Source: Mucilaginibacter sp.
GTDB lineage: Bacteria; Bacteroidota; Bacteroidia; Sphingobacteriales; Sphingobacteriaceae
Length of the DNA: 64,000 nucleotides
Direction of reading: 5' to 3'
Assembly: GCA_028287895.1 (NCBI GenBank)
Contig: JAQBOV010000075.1
Location: 53,670-117,669 of the forward strand
In this document: one piece after another, positions 7,354 through 16,154 of the stretch
Position numbering within the stretch: position 1 is the first letter of the stretch
Layout of the letters: the number at the start of each line of letters is the position of its first letter
Made by a program: the position numbers and the translations under genes
The notes under the pieces: generated by a model
Database searches by the model: none
Told to the model about the DNA's origin: nothing
What the model saw: the letters and a program-made list of their open reading frames with translations, nothing else

Positions 7354-8370
7354 ATGCTTCGGTTAAAAATTGAAGCCATTAAATGGGAGACTCCAGATAC
7401 GGCAACCTTCTTTTTAAGCGAAATATCCGGCAAAAAAATCCACTATCAGGCCGGGCAGTTTATTACGCTGGTATTCACCCATCATTCCGGGGAGATACGC
7501 AGGTCATACTCCTTAAGCTCCTCACCCGATGAGGGCCTGTTGGCCATCACAGTGAAACGGATAACCAACGGTGAAATATCCCGCTTTATGCTTACTAAAA
7601 TAAAGCCGGGTGAAATATTGAATGCTGTTGAACCTGCGGGAAGATTTACGGTTGCTGACTTCCGGCCGGAAAAAGATATTGTTTTCTTTGCCGCCGGCAG
7701 TGGAATTACACCGGTACTGGCACAATTAAAATATGCGCTTGCCCGGCAGGGTAACAGCCATTTCACACTGATCTATAGCAGCCGGGATGAATCCTCTATG
7801 TTATTCAGCGAGCAGTTGGGTGTACTGGCGCAGGTTAATCCCTCCAGGTTAAAGGTCATCCATCTTTTAAGCAGTGAGGGTAACCGGCTCAATAATATAC
7901 GGGTAGAGGAACTCGTGCGCCAAAATGTTCCCTTTGGCCTTGATAAGGCTGAATTTTACGTATGCGGCCCATTTGCATATATGCGCATGGTACAGCTTAC
8001 GCTTTTATTTATGGGAATCGGACCTGCACGGATACGGAAGGAAAACTTCGTGATCGGAACCATAGCGGTAACAGGCAGCAGCAAAAGCTATCCTCCCGGA
8101 AAGGTAAAAATACATTTCAAGGGTGAGCTTTATGATATCGGCGTAGGCGAGAACCAGTCGATATTACAAGCTGCCCTGCAAAATAATGTGCTATTACCCT
8201 ACAGCTGTCGTGCGGGGATGTGTTCCGCCTGCACGGCTTTGTGTAAAAATGGGCAGGTGATAATGGACGAAAATGAGGTACTAACTGATCAGGACCTGAA
8301 AGAGGGCTGGATACTAACTTGTACCGGGCACCCGGTTGGCGAGGATGTGGTCATTAGGTTTGAGCGCTAG
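7354..8370 (+). CDS. PaaE/HmpX-like oxidoreductase: FAD, NAD(P) and 2Fe-2S ferredoxin domains
   Basis: 338 residues in three domains. FAD domain with RRSYSLSS (about residues 49-56), NAD(P) domain with FFAAGSGITPVLAQ and YVCGPFAYM, and a C-terminal plant-type ferredoxin domain with CRAGMCSACTALC and a fourth Cys in ILTCTG. This is the layout of PaaE and other electron-transfer reductases that feed electrons from NAD(P)H to an oxygenase or other acceptor. No oxygenase subunit is nearby, so the phenylacetate role is not supported; the adjacent MDR enzyme is the only candidate partner. Start and spacing (5 nt) indicate cotranscription. Confidence 0.88.
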   Translation: MLRLKIEAIKWETPDTATFFLSEISGKKIHYQAGQFITLVFTHHSGEIRRSYSLSSSPDEGLLAITVKRITNGEISRFMLTKIKPGEILNAVEPAGRFTVADFRPEKDIVFFAAGSGITPVLAQLKYALARQGNSHFTLIYSSRDESSMLFSEQLGVLAQVNPSRLKVIHLLSSEGNRLNNIRVEELVRQNVPFGLDKAEFYVCGPFAYMRMVQLTLLFMGIGPARIRKENFVIGTIAVTGSSKSYPPGKVKIHFKGELYDIGVGENQSILQAALQNNVLLPYSCRAGMCSACTALCKNGQVIMDENEVLTDQDLKEGWILTCTGHPVGEDVVIRFER

Positions 8371-8380
8371 CTATCCTCAT

Positions 8381-8413
8381 CTCCAATCGGAAATTGTAAA
8401 TCCGAAATCCGAT
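8381..8413. repeat. Degenerate short-period repeat, AATCCGAA family, between convergent genes
   Basis: The stretch reads as near-repeats of an 8-10 base unit (CCAATCGGAAATTG, AAATCCGAAATCCGATCG). Relatives occur at 24214-24254, 38383-38489 and 51331-51358. Confidence 0.45.
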
Positions 8414-8416
8414 CGC

Positions 8417-9352
8417 CTATATCTCCATCACTTCCTTTTTCTTCCTGGTTTTCATGCGTTTGGGTACAAACTCCAGTATTTCATTTTTCAGCGCCTCGAT
8501 CATACGGCGTTTCAAAAAATTCTTTTGTATAACAATACTCACCTCGCGGGCCGGCTCGGGTGATTTAAAATATCGTACCCGGTCCAATTGTTTGTCGTTT
8601 AACTCAGCCAATGCCAGTTCCGGCAAAATAGTAGCGCCATTATTCTGGTCCACCATGCGTTTTAAGGTTTCAACGCTCCCGGTATTGTATTCAAAGTGAA
8701 GGAAACCTTTGGTGGCTTTGCGCCGCTGGCAGATATTTAAAACTTGCTCACGCATGCAATGACCTTCATTCAGCACCCATATTTCTTCCATATCAATATC
8801 TTCGGGGCTGATGCTCTTCTTCTTTGAAAGTTTGCTGTGTTTGGATACGTAGGCGACAAAGTTCTCATAAAAAACAGGAATTTCGGTTAATGAAGCTTCG
8901 CGCAATGGTGTTGACATGATGCCGCAATCAAGCGTACCCAATTTTAATTGTTGTATGATCTCTTCGGTAGTCTGCTCCCAGACGATCAGTTTCACCTGCG
9001 GATATTTTTGAATAAATCCGGTAATTATTTTAGGCAAAATGTATGGCGATACAGTTGGGATGATGCCAACTTTTAACTCGCCCGACAGTTCCTTTTGTCT
9101 GTCGGTAATGATCTCTTTGATTTTTTCGCTTTCGGCCAGCATAATCCGGGCCTGCTCGATGATCTCTATGCCTATTTCTGTAGGGCTTACCGGTTGCTTA
9201 CTGCGGTCAAATATCCTGACTCCGAGCGTGTCTTCCAATTTTTGTACCTGCATACTTAAGGTAGGCTGGGTTACAAAACACTTTTCAGCAGCTGATACAA
9301 AACTCCGGTAAGTGTCGACTGCTACAATATATTCAAGCTGAGTAATGGTCAT
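8417..9352 (-). CDS. oxyR: Hydrogen-peroxide-sensing LysR regulator OxyR
   Basis: 311 residues. N-terminal winged HTH of the LysR family (residues 1-60, with FVTQPTLSMQVQKLE) and a type 2 periplasmic-binding-like effector domain. The redox pair is in the OxyR motif GHCMREQVLNIC; by direct counting the cysteines are residues 199 and 208, the same numbers as in E. coli OxyR. Peroxide would form the disulphide and switch DNA binding. It is divergent from katA, and an excellent OxyR half-operator lies directly in front of its own start, so it probably controls both genes. The basic C-terminal tail (KRMKTRKKK) is an oddity. Confidence 0.94.
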   Translation of the reverse strand: MTITQLEYIVAVDTYRSFVSAAEKCFVTQPTLSMQVQKLEDTLGVRIFDRSKQPVSPTEIGIEIIEQARIMLAESEKIKEIITDRQKELSGELKVGIIPTVSPYILPKIITGFIQKYPQVKLIVWEQTTEEIIQQLKLGTLDCGIMSTPLREASLTEIPVFYENFVAYVSKHSKLSKKKSISPEDIDMEEIWVLNEGHCMREQVLNICQRRKATKGFLHFEYNTGSVETLKRMVDQNNGATILPELALAELNDKQLDRVRYFKSPEPAREVSIVIQKNFLKRRMIEALKNEILEFVPKRMKTRKKKEVMEI

Positions 9353-9403
9353 ATAGATTAAATCTATTCAAATATAATAATTATTGATTTTTTCTATTGA
9401 ATA
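9353..9403. promoter_or_regulatory. OxyR operator region between oxyR and katA
   Basis: 9353-9367 reads ATAGATTAAATCTAT, a perfect match to the OxyR unit ATAGnTnnnAnCTAT. A weaker match (ATTGATTTTTTCTAT, 9383-9397) lies 15 nt further on; the classical spacing would be 7. Arms TATTCAA (9365-9371) and TTGAATA (9397-9403) form an additional inverted repeat. The perfect unit touches the oxyR start codon, suggesting autorepression as well as katA activation. Confidence 0.75.
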
Positions 9404-9438
9404 ATTATAAGGAAGTTTGAAACATAAACCCAATTGCT

Positions 9439-10938
9439 ATGGACAATAACAAAAAAAAGCTCACTACGGCCTCGGGCATACCGTATGTAGAGAACGAAAA
9501 CTCAATGACTGTTGGTCCGCGTGGTCCAATACTGATCCAGGACTTCATACTGCATGAAAAAATGGCGCACTTTAACCGTGAGCGTATCCCCGAGCGTGTG
9601 GTGCATGCCAAAGGATCCGGCGCTTATGGAACATTTACCCTTACTCATGATATTTCCAAATATACGCGTGCAAAGATCTTCAATACCATTGGCAAGCAAA
9701 CCAGGGTATTTGTGCGCTTCTCAACGGTTGGCGGTGAGAAAGGGTCGGCCGATACTGAACGCGATCCAAGGGGATTTGCGGTTAAGTTTTATACCGAAGA
9801 AGGTAACTGGGACCTGGTCGGTAATAATACTCCTGTATTTTTTATAAAGGACCCTAAAAAGTTTGGTGATTTTATCCATACACAAAAGCGTGACCCATAC
9901 ACCAACTGCAAAAGCGCGACCATGATGTGGGACTTCTGGTCATTGAATCCTGAAAGTTTGCACCAGGTAACTATTCTGATGTCTGACAGGGGAACACCTT
10001 ACGGTTACCGGCATATGGATGGCTTCGGGAGCCATACATTTTCAATGATCAATGCAGAAAACGAAAGAGTTTGGGTAAAGTTTCATTTCAAAACCGCACA
10101 AGGTATCAAAAACTTTACCGATGAACAGGCCGGATCTATGCGTGGCAAAAACCCTGATTTTGCACAACACGACCTGCTTACTTCCATTGACGACGGTGAT
10201 TTTCCAAAATGGAACGTAAAAATACAGATCATGACGGAAGAACAGGCAAGAACCTATCATTGGAATCCGTTCGACCTGACAAAAGTATGGCCTCATGGCG
10301 ATTTTCCATTGATCGATATAGGGGTGATGGAGCTGAATGAAAATCCGGATAACTATTTTGCCCATGTTGAACAGGCTGCTTTTGCGCCGGCTCATGTAGT
10401 AGACGGGATCAGCTATTCGCCCGATAAAATGTTACAGGGGCGTATATTATCTTATCCTGATGCACACCGCTACCGTCTGGGAGCTAACTATGAGCAGATA
10501 CCTGTAAATAGATGCCCTTTTATGGTGAACAATTATGAGAGGGACGGGCACATGCGGGTAGATGGCAATAGTGGTAAGGCGCCAAACTATTTCCCCAACA
10601 GCTTTGACGATATTGAAGTAGACAACAGCTATAAACAACCGGCATGGGATTTGGGCGCTGCGGTTGCTGACTGGTACGACCGCAATGCAGAGGGGGAGAA
10701 CGACCATTATACGCAGCCTGGTAACTTGTACAGGCTAATGGGCGAAGATCAAAAACAGGACCTCATTAAAAATATCACTAATTCAATGAGTGGTATCGCC
10801 GGTTCCAAACGCGACCAGATCATTAACCGGCAGCTTTGCCACTGGTTCCGGGCTGATATTAACCTGGGAATGGCAGTAGCAAAAGGCTTGGAACTTGATC
10901 TAAGCGAAACTATGAAACATATGCCCCAAACCGTTTAA
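9439..10938 (+). CDS. katA: Monofunctional haem catalase
   Basis: 499 residues, the small-subunit clade 3 type, with no C-terminal flavodoxin-like domain. Distal His56 (RVVHAKGSGAYG), the conserved Asn pair at 129-130 (VGNNTPVFF) and proximal haem Tyr339 (RILSYPDAHRYRLG) are all present. It is cytoplasmic and splits hydrogen peroxide into water and oxygen. Divergent from oxyR with an OxyR site in between, so peroxide-inducible expression is very likely. A TTTG at 9416-9419 may belong to its promoter but lacks the TA pair at the usual place. A bidirectional hairpin terminates it. Confidence 0.95.
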   Translation: MDNNKKKLTTASGIPYVENENSMTVGPRGPILIQDFILHEKMAHFNRERIPERVVHAKGSGAYGTFTLTHDISKYTRAKIFNTIGKQTRVFVRFSTVGGEKGSADTERDPRGFAVKFYTEEGNWDLVGNNTPVFFIKDPKKFGDFIHTQKRDPYTNCKSATMMWDFWSLNPESLHQVTILMSDRGTPYGYRHMDGFGSHTFSMINAENERVWVKFHFKTAQGIKNFTDEQAGSMRGKNPDFAQHDLLTSIDDGDFPKWNVKIQIMTEEQARTYHWNPFDLTKVWPHGDFPLIDIGVMELNENPDNYFAHVEQAAFAPAHVVDGISYSPDKMLQGRILSYPDAHRYRLGANYEQIPVNRCPFMVNNYERDGHMRVDGNSGKAPNYFPNSFDDIEVDNSYKQPAWDLGAAVADWYDRNAEGENDHYTQPGNLYRLMGEDQKQDLIKNITNSMSGIAGSKRDQIINRQLCHWFRADINLGMAVAKGLELDLSETMKHMPQTV

Positions 10939-10945
10939 ATTATTT

Positions 10946-10984
10946 TGCAGAGACGCGCAGTGCATTGCCGTCTCTGCATTTTTT
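10946..10984 (+). terminator. Terminator between convergent katA and glmS
   Basis: Ten-pair stem TGCAGAGACG (10946-10955) / CGTCTCTGCA (10969-10978) followed by T6 on the plus strand. The T-run overlaps the glmS stop codon. On the minus strand only a short T-rich tail follows, so it serves katA best. Confidence 0.85.
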
Positions 10985-12818
10985 ATTCTACTGTTACCGA
11001 TTTTGCCAGATTCCTGGGCTGGTCAACATTACATCCGCGCATTACGGCAATATGGTAAGCCAATAGTTGTAAAGGTATGGTAGCCAGCAGCGGAACAAAG
11101 GCCTCTGCGGTTTGGGGGATCTCTATCACATAATCGGCCATTGCTTTTACCTCCGTATCTCCTTCGGTAACAATGGCGATAACATGGCCGCCCCGTGCTT
11201 TAACTTCCTGTATATTACTGATCACTTTTTCGTAGGATGAATGCCGGGTAGCAATAAATACAACCGGCATATCATCATCTATCAGGGCGATCGGGCCATG
11301 CTTCATTTCTGCAGCCGGGTAACCTTCGGCATGGATATAGGATATTTCTTTCAGCTTTAATGCTCCTTCAAGAGCAACCGGGAATGAACTGCCACGACCT
11401 AAAAATAAGCAATTGGTAGAATCTTTAAACTTGGCAGCTATTTCCTTAACATGGGCATTTGACCCAAGGGCCTTCTCTACCAATCCGGGTATCTCATCAA
11501 GTCCGGTTAGATATTCTATCAGTTTGCTTTGCGTAATAGTTCCGCGTTGCTGCGCGATGTAGAAAGCGATCAGGGTAAGGACAGTAACCTGTGCGGTAAA
11601 AGCTTTTGTGGAAGCAACGCCTATTTCCGGGCCGGCGTGTGTGTATACCCCGGCGTGAGTAGTGCGCGGAATAGAAGCGCCAACGACATTACAAACGCCA
11701 AAAATTGTTGCCCCTTTTTCTTTTGCCAATTCAATAGCGGCCATCGTATCGGCTGTTTCGCCTGACTGAGATATGGCGATTACCAGGTCCTTTTCTGTAA
11801 TGATCGGATTGCGGTATCTGAATTCCGAGGCATATTCAACTTCAACAGGCACACGGGCATACTCTTCTATCAGGTATTCCCCAACCAAACCGGCATGCCA
11901 TGAAGTACCGCAGGCTACGATGATGATGCGGTCTACATTTTTTAATTTTTCAGTATATTCTTTTATGCCGCCCAGTTGCACATTGCCTTTTTGCGGGTAG
12001 ATCCTTCCGCGCATGCAATCACGTATAGAACGTGGTTGCTCATAGATCTCCTTAAGCATAAAATGGTCATAGCCGCCCTTTTCAAGCATTTCCAGCTTCA
12101 GGTCAAGTTCGTGTATATAGGGGGTTTGTACCGTGTTGTCAATATTTTTAATCAGCAGGTCGTCCCGGCGGATATAAGCTATTTCGTTGTCATTTAAATA
12201 GATCACGTTTTTGGTATACTCCACAATAGGGGTAGCATCAGATGCAATAAAATATTCGCCATCCCCAACGCCGATAACCAAAGGGCTGCCCTTTCGCGCA
12301 GCAATCAACTGATCCGGTTCGTCTGAGCTCATGATCACAATGGCGTAAGCGCCTATTACCTTATTAAGGGTTACCCTGACCGCCTCACGCAGATCTAAAC
12401 CGGTTTCCTGTTGTATATCTTCAACAAGGTGTATCAGCACCTCGGTATCTGTATCGCTTAAAAAAATATGTCCTTTTGCCAATAAAGCCTCTTTAATGAC
12501 GGCATAGTTTTCAATTATCCCGTTATGGATAATGCTGAGCTTACGGTTGCCGGAAGAATGAGGGTGTGAGTTGCGGTCGCTGGGTATCCCATGAGTAGCC
12601 CACCGGGTATGACCCATGCCCAGGGTGCCTTTTAAATTAACACCTTTGACAAAACCTTCCAGATCGCTTACTTTGCCGGCCTTCTTATAAACTTTAAGAT
12701 CTTTATCAATTAATGCCACGCCGGCACTATCGTATCCCCGGTACTCTAAACGATGTAACCCCTTGATCACTATAGGGTATGCATCCCTGTAGCCAATGTA
12801 ACCAACAATGCCGCACAT
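10983..12818 (-). CDS. glmS: Glutamine-fructose-6-phosphate aminotransferase (isomerising)
   Basis: 611 residues, full length. Glutaminase domain with nucleophile Cys2 (MCGIVGY, exposed after Met removal), RGYDSAG and GHTRWATHG; two SIS domains with ACGTSWHAG and ISQSGETADT; the C-terminus NVDQPRNLAKSVTVE is the family signature. It makes glucosamine-6-phosphate for peptidoglycan and lipid A. The leader is too short for, and does not resemble, the Gram-positive glmS ribozyme; regulation probably acts through the inverted repeat at 12856-12891 over its promoter. Confidence 0.97.
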   Translation of the reverse strand: MCGIVGYIGYRDAYPIVIKGLHRLEYRGYDSAGVALIDKDLKVYKKAGKVSDLEGFVKGVNLKGTLGMGHTRWATHGIPSDRNSHPHSSGNRKLSIIHNGIIENYAVIKEALLAKGHIFLSDTDTEVLIHLVEDIQQETGLDLREAVRVTLNKVIGAYAIVIMSSDEPDQLIAARKGSPLVIGVGDGEYFIASDATPIVEYTKNVIYLNDNEIAYIRRDDLLIKNIDNTVQTPYIHELDLKLEMLEKGGYDHFMLKEIYEQPRSIRDCMRGRIYPQKGNVQLGGIKEYTEKLKNVDRIIIVACGTSWHAGLVGEYLIEEYARVPVEVEYASEFRYRNPIITEKDLVIAISQSGETADTMAAIELAKEKGATIFGVCNVVGASIPRTTHAGVYTHAGPEIGVASTKAFTAQVTVLTLIAFYIAQQRGTITQSKLIEYLTGLDEIPGLVEKALGSNAHVKEIAAKFKDSTNCLFLGRGSSFPVALEGALKLKEISYIHAEGYPAAEMKHGPIALIDDDMPVVFIATRHSSYEKVISNIQEVKARGGHVIAIVTEGDTEVKAMADYVIEIPQTAEAFVPLLATIPLQLLAYHIAVMRGCNVDQPRNLAKSVTVE

Positions 12819-12847
12819 AAATGGAAGTTTTTAAATTTAAAAAGTAA

Positions 12848-12891
12848 CAAAAATAATTAGCTATTCGATATAATCAACACGAATAGCTAAT
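12848..12891 (-). promoter_or_regulatory. glmS promoter embedded in a 12-base perfect inverted repeat (putative operator)
   Basis: Read on the minus strand: TTG (12877-12875), N19, TATTTTTG (12855-12848), ideal Bacteroidota -33/-7 spacing, about 30 nt before glmS. Arms ATTAGCTATTCG (12856-12867) and CGAATAGCTAAT (12880-12891) are perfect inverted repeats; one fills the spacer just above the -7 box and the other lies just above the -33 TTG, which is in the loop. This is a good position for a repressor or activator dimer. A leader hairpin is less likely because the repeat lies upstream of the predicted transcription start. Confidence 0.7.
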
Positions 12892-12910
12892 AATAGTTGT
12901 AATAAATAAG

Positions 12911-12930
12911 AAAAGGCCCCGAAGGGGCCT
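12911..12930 (-). terminator. Terminator of the DUF4270 gene
   Basis: AGGCCCC (12914-12920) / GGGGCCT (12924-12930) with a three-base loop; on the minus strand it is followed by TTTTCTTATTTATT. It starts 6 nt after the DUF4270 stop. Confidence 0.85.
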
Positions 12931-12935
12931 CTTTT

Positions 12936-14318
12936 CTATTTATTTATTTTTGTATAAATGATGTTTAATTTAATGCGGTTAGCCGAATTATCGGTGCCGA
13001 CGGCGATGGTGCGTCCCGCAGTTTGAGGTGTGGGGCTGATATCAACTGATGTGGTATTTGTGGTATCAACCGGGGCCAGGTAGGTGCCATAATCAACGGA
13101 TTTACCATTTATCAGATCCTGTATGTAGGCTGTAATAATAAAGTGATAGTCTTTTAGCGATGAACTATAATATCCTCCAAAAGTACCTACTCCCATAGAT
13201 CGTGGATCTGATAAATTGGCATCCTGCAATTCTGCCCGCTGATGCGCAATATCATACCGGTACATCGTTAGTTTTGGTTGCGCCTTAAAGGGTATGATTG
13301 AAGTTGGCTGGGGTGTTATAACCAATTCGGCCCGGTTGATTACAATATTCCCTGTATTTTTAATAATACTTTTCAGATAAGGGAACTTTATTCTAACTTT
13401 TGTACCGGCTAAGCCCTGCAGATAAATAAGTTTCTTTGAACTGCTGGTATCGTTGATATCGGTAGTAACGGCGGTTGAAAGGGTATGTTTTATTTCAGCG
13501 GCATGCGTGCCCAGCGGAAGTGATACTACGGCAGTATCGATGGTTGTGCCACTTACCGCGCGGTAATAAACATTTATCTTGGAGGAATCGGCCAAATCAA
13601 ACATCATTGTTCCCCCCGCACCTGTGGTTCCGCTTTTGTCAAGTGTAATATATAATCCCTTGACATTGTTCTGGAAAACTACATTGGAAGCTAACTGCGC
13701 ACTGCCCGCATTAAATAAAACAGTATTAATGAATGTTTTATCAATCGGTATTCTCAATTGCGGTACCACTTTTATAAGGGTATCAGGCGCCCCGGTTATG
13801 ATATTCATGATCTTGACGCTATCATGCGTACGGGCACTGAATGATCGGGTTCCTAAAAGATTTCCGGAATTATAAAGCCATACTTTATTGTTATAATAAG
13901 TTTGGTTAAGCGGCCGCTCAGTCAGCTGGTACACATTGACCTTATACTTTGAAGTAAGGGAGTCGCCATAAAAACCATCAGTATACCTTAGTACCAGCAC
14001 GGCCGAGTCAATGGATATCGTCCCGGTTGGAAGGGTATACGCTGAACTGCTCGGCAAATTGAGCCCAACGGCAACGTTTGATTCAATGGTGCCTAATACA
14101 GGGTCGATAAAATAGCCCATAGGGGTTTTAGCCAGACTGGTGGTCGGTACTGAATCTTCCTTAAGGGTATTTACAATAATTGTCGCTGTATCGATCAGCG
14201 AACCACCCAATCGCGTAGACGAATTCAGATCCAATCCTATCGTGTCCTTATTTTTACAGCTATTTAAAATAAAAAGACTTATTAACAGGGTCAATAAGTC
14301 TGATCGGAAAAATTTCAT
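12936..14318 (-). CDS. DUF4270 family lipoprotein
   Basis: About 460 residues. A lipoprotein signal (KFFRSDLLTLLISLFILNSC) puts the acylated Cys near residue 21 from the ATG at 14318; an ATG four codons earlier is possible. The rest is beta-rich, with the pattern of DUF4270: GSLIDTATIIVNTLKEDSV near the start, repeated strands with IPxDKxF, and a C-terminal RIKLNIIYTK. The function of the family is not known to me. It follows the glycogen-synthase-like gene by a few bases and shares its transcript; the pair is a familiar arrangement in Bacteroidota. Confidence 0.82.
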   Translation of the reverse strand: MKFFRSDLLTLLISLFILNSCKNKDTIGLDLNSSTRLGGSLIDTATIIVNTLKEDSVPTTSLAKTPMGYFIDPVLGTIESNVAVGLNLPSSSAYTLPTGTISIDSAVLVLRYTDGFYGDSLTSKYKVNVYQLTERPLNQTYYNNKVWLYNSGNLLGTRSFSARTHDSVKIMNIITGAPDTLIKVVPQLRIPIDKTFINTVLFNAGSAQLASNVVFQNNVKGLYITLDKSGTTGAGGTMMFDLADSSKINVYYRAVSGTTIDTAVVSLPLGTHAAEIKHTLSTAVTTDINDTSSSKKLIYLQGLAGTKVRIKFPYLKSIIKNTGNIVINRAELVITPQPTSIIPFKAQPKLTMYRYDIAHQRAELQDANLSDPRSMGVGTFGGYYSSSLKDYHFIITAYIQDLINGKSVDYGTYLAPVDTTNTTSVDISPTPQTAGRTIAVGTDNSANRIKLNIIYTKINK

Positions 14319-14333
14319 ATATGATCTCAAGCT

Positions 14334-15158
14334 TTATGCAACATGTACCAATTCTTCATTGGTAATTTCGTCGTAAAAATTGTAATAATTTTCGAAATCA
14401 GACGTGGAATTAAACTCTAAAACCGATTTATGGCTGTTTTTAACATTATTTAACACTTCATCATCTATATTTTCGCTGCCTAAAACGATTCCGTCCGAAT
14501 ATTGGATGGCGCCGGCATACAGTGATGAATTTGTTCCGGGCCCGTAAACCGCGGTGTGTTTTTCGGTCATACCAGCCATAACCGCCTTGCGTGCAAAATC
14601 AGGATTAAGCTGGCCGTCAAAATTATCATCGTAAATAGAATAAATTACTTTTGAGTTTTTGAAGGTCGGATCATCCTTATAAGTTGTTTTTAAATAGGCC
14701 GGTACCAAGGCGCTCATCCAGCCGTGGCAGTGAATGATATCAGGCGCCCAACCTAATTTTTTTACAGTTTCTAATGCACCCTTGCAAAAGAAAATCGTCC
14801 TTTCATCGTTATCAGCATAGAACTTACCATCCTTATCGCCAAACACATATTTACGCTGAAAATATTCTTCATTATCTAAAAAATACACTTGCATACGCGC
14901 TGCCGGGATCGATGCTACCTTAATGATCAAAGGGTTATCATTATCATTAATAATGATATTCATACCCGATAAACGGATCACTTCATGAAGCCTGTTCCTG
15001 CGCTCATTTATATTTCCAAAACGTGGCATAAGGATACGGATCTCGTAACCTTTTTCCTGCATTGCTTGTGGCAATTGGCGCGTTATTTCAGAAATTTTAG
15101 AGAGTTCGAGGAAAGGTGACATTTCATGAGTGATGAACAGAAGCTTAGATTTAGCCAT
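14334..15158 (-). CDS. Glycogen/starch synthase-like protein, N-terminal GT5 domain only
   Basis: 274 residues, matching only the starch-synthase catalytic (GT5) N-terminal domain: AKSKLLFITHEMSPFLELSKIS, then PDIIHCHGWMSALVP (the nucleotide-sugar-side HGW motif). The C-terminal GT-B Rossmann half that binds ADP-glucose is missing. Stand-alone half-size proteins of this kind are common in Bacteroidota, so this is the family form and not a recent truncation. Whether it has glycosyltransferase activity alone is unclear. A KxGGL-type motif of classical GlgA reads ELSKISE here, lacking the glycines. Its promoter is canonical (15208-15238). Confidence 0.82.
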   Translation of the reverse strand: MAKSKLLFITHEMSPFLELSKISEITRQLPQAMQEKGYEIRILMPRFGNINERRNRLHEVIRLSGMNIIINDNDNPLIIKVASIPAARMQVYFLDNEEYFQRKYVFGDKDGKFYADNDERTIFFCKGALETVKKLGWAPDIIHCHGWMSALVPAYLKTTYKDDPTFKNSKVIYSIYDDNFDGQLNPDFARKAVMAGMTEKHTAVYGPGTNSSLYAGAIQYSDGIVLGSENIDDEVLNNVKNSHKSVLEFNSTSDFENYYNFYDEITNEELVHVA

Positions 15159-15207
15159 CTCTAATCAGTATTAAATTTATGTAAAGAAGTCAAAAAATTT
15201 GAGTCCG

Positions 15208-15238
15208 CAAATATAATCATTATCTTATGAATTATCAA
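15208..15238 (-). promoter_or_regulatory. Promoter of the glycogen-synthase-like/DUF4270 operon
   Basis: On the minus strand TTG (15238-15236), N20, TATATTTG (15215-15208), giving a leader of about 45 nt. Both elements match the Bacteroidota consensus. Confidence 0.7.
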
Positions 15239-15314
15239 TGTATTATGCAAGTTAGTTTTGGTTATTTTTAATCAATTGCACAACTTTGCCCGGATTTTTA
15301 TTAAATTTTGTCCA

Positions 15315-16154
15315 TTGAAGATTTTTACGACTAAGAAAAGCCTGGCCGGGCATTTGGAACCATTTCGCAGGGATGGCAAAAAAATCGGTTTTGTGCCCAC
15401 AATGGGAGCCCTGCACCAGGGACACCTGTCATTATTGGCCCGGGGGCAGCAGCTTTCGGACGAGGTGGTGTGCAGTATTTTCGTAAATCCTACCCAGTTT
15501 AATGATCCCAAAGATCTTGAGAAATATCCGCGGCCTATAGCCGCTGACATCGAAAAATTGGAACAGGCGGGCTGTGACGTACTGTTCAGCCCTGAGGTAA
15601 ATGAGATGTATGCCGGCAATGAGCAATGGCATTTGGATATAGGCGAACCGGAACAACTGCTTGAAGGAAAATTCAGGCCGGGGCATTACCAGGGAGTTAC
15701 ACAGGTCGTATACAAGTTATTTGATATTGTTAAACCAGATCTGGCTTTTTTTGGCCAGAAGGATTACCAGCAGTTTTTGGTGATCCAAAAAATGGTTGAA
15801 TTGTTACATCTTCCGGTTGAGCTGGTGATGTGCCCTATACTGCGCCAGACGGACGGCCTGGCCATGAGTTCGAGGAATATTCATTTATCGGCCGCCGACA
15901 GGCAGCATGCCCTGGTATTATCCAAAACCCTGAACTGGCTTAAGCAAAAGTTCGACCCTGGTAAAATCGCTTCCTTGCGCCGTCAATGCGAAGCGATGAT
16001 CAGCGCTGAGCCGGGTGTGCGCCTGGAGTACTTTGAAATTGCTGATGGCGATAATTTGCATAATGCAGACCGGCACACAAAAAAAATAGTGGCATTGGTG
16101 GCCGCTCAGGTGGGTAATACCAGGCTGATTGATAATGTCATTATCAGCGATTAG
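15315..16154 (+). CDS. panC: Pantothenate synthetase
   Basis: 279 residues from a TTG start at 15315; the next upstream in-frame start adds 19 residues with no homology, while KIFTTKKSLAGHL is the usual PanC N-terminus. ATP-site motif PTMGALHQGHLSLL, FVNPTQF, GHYQGVTQVVYKLFDIVKPD, FGQKDYQQ, and the KMSKS-like LAMSSRN are all in order. It joins pantoate and beta-alanine with ATP. A TTTTG ends 4 nt before the start codon, so this mRNA may also be leaderless. panD, which supplies beta-alanine, follows after 120 nt under its own promoter. Confidence 0.93.
   Translation: MKIFTTKKSLAGHLEPFRRDGKKIGFVPTMGALHQGHLSLLARGQQLSDEVVCSIFVNPTQFNDPKDLEKYPRPIAADIEKLEQAGCDVLFSPEVNEMYAGNEQWHLDIGEPEQLLEGKFRPGHYQGVTQVVYKLFDIVKPDLAFFGQKDYQQFLVIQKMVELLHLPVELVMCPILRQTDGLAMSSRNIHLSAADRQHALVLSKTLNWLKQKFDPGKIASLRRQCEAMISAEPGVRLEYFEIADGDNLHNADRHTKKIVALVAAQVGNTRLIDNVIISD

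Noticed and set aside
12819..12935. glmS ribozyme in front of glmS
   Set aside because: The leader after the predicted start is about 25 bases and has none of the ribozyme core; the hairpin seen is upstream of the promoter box.
14334..15158. Truncation of a full-length glycogen synthase
   Set aside because: The short form is the usual one in Bacteroidota and is directly followed by its operon partner, so there is no sign of a lost half.
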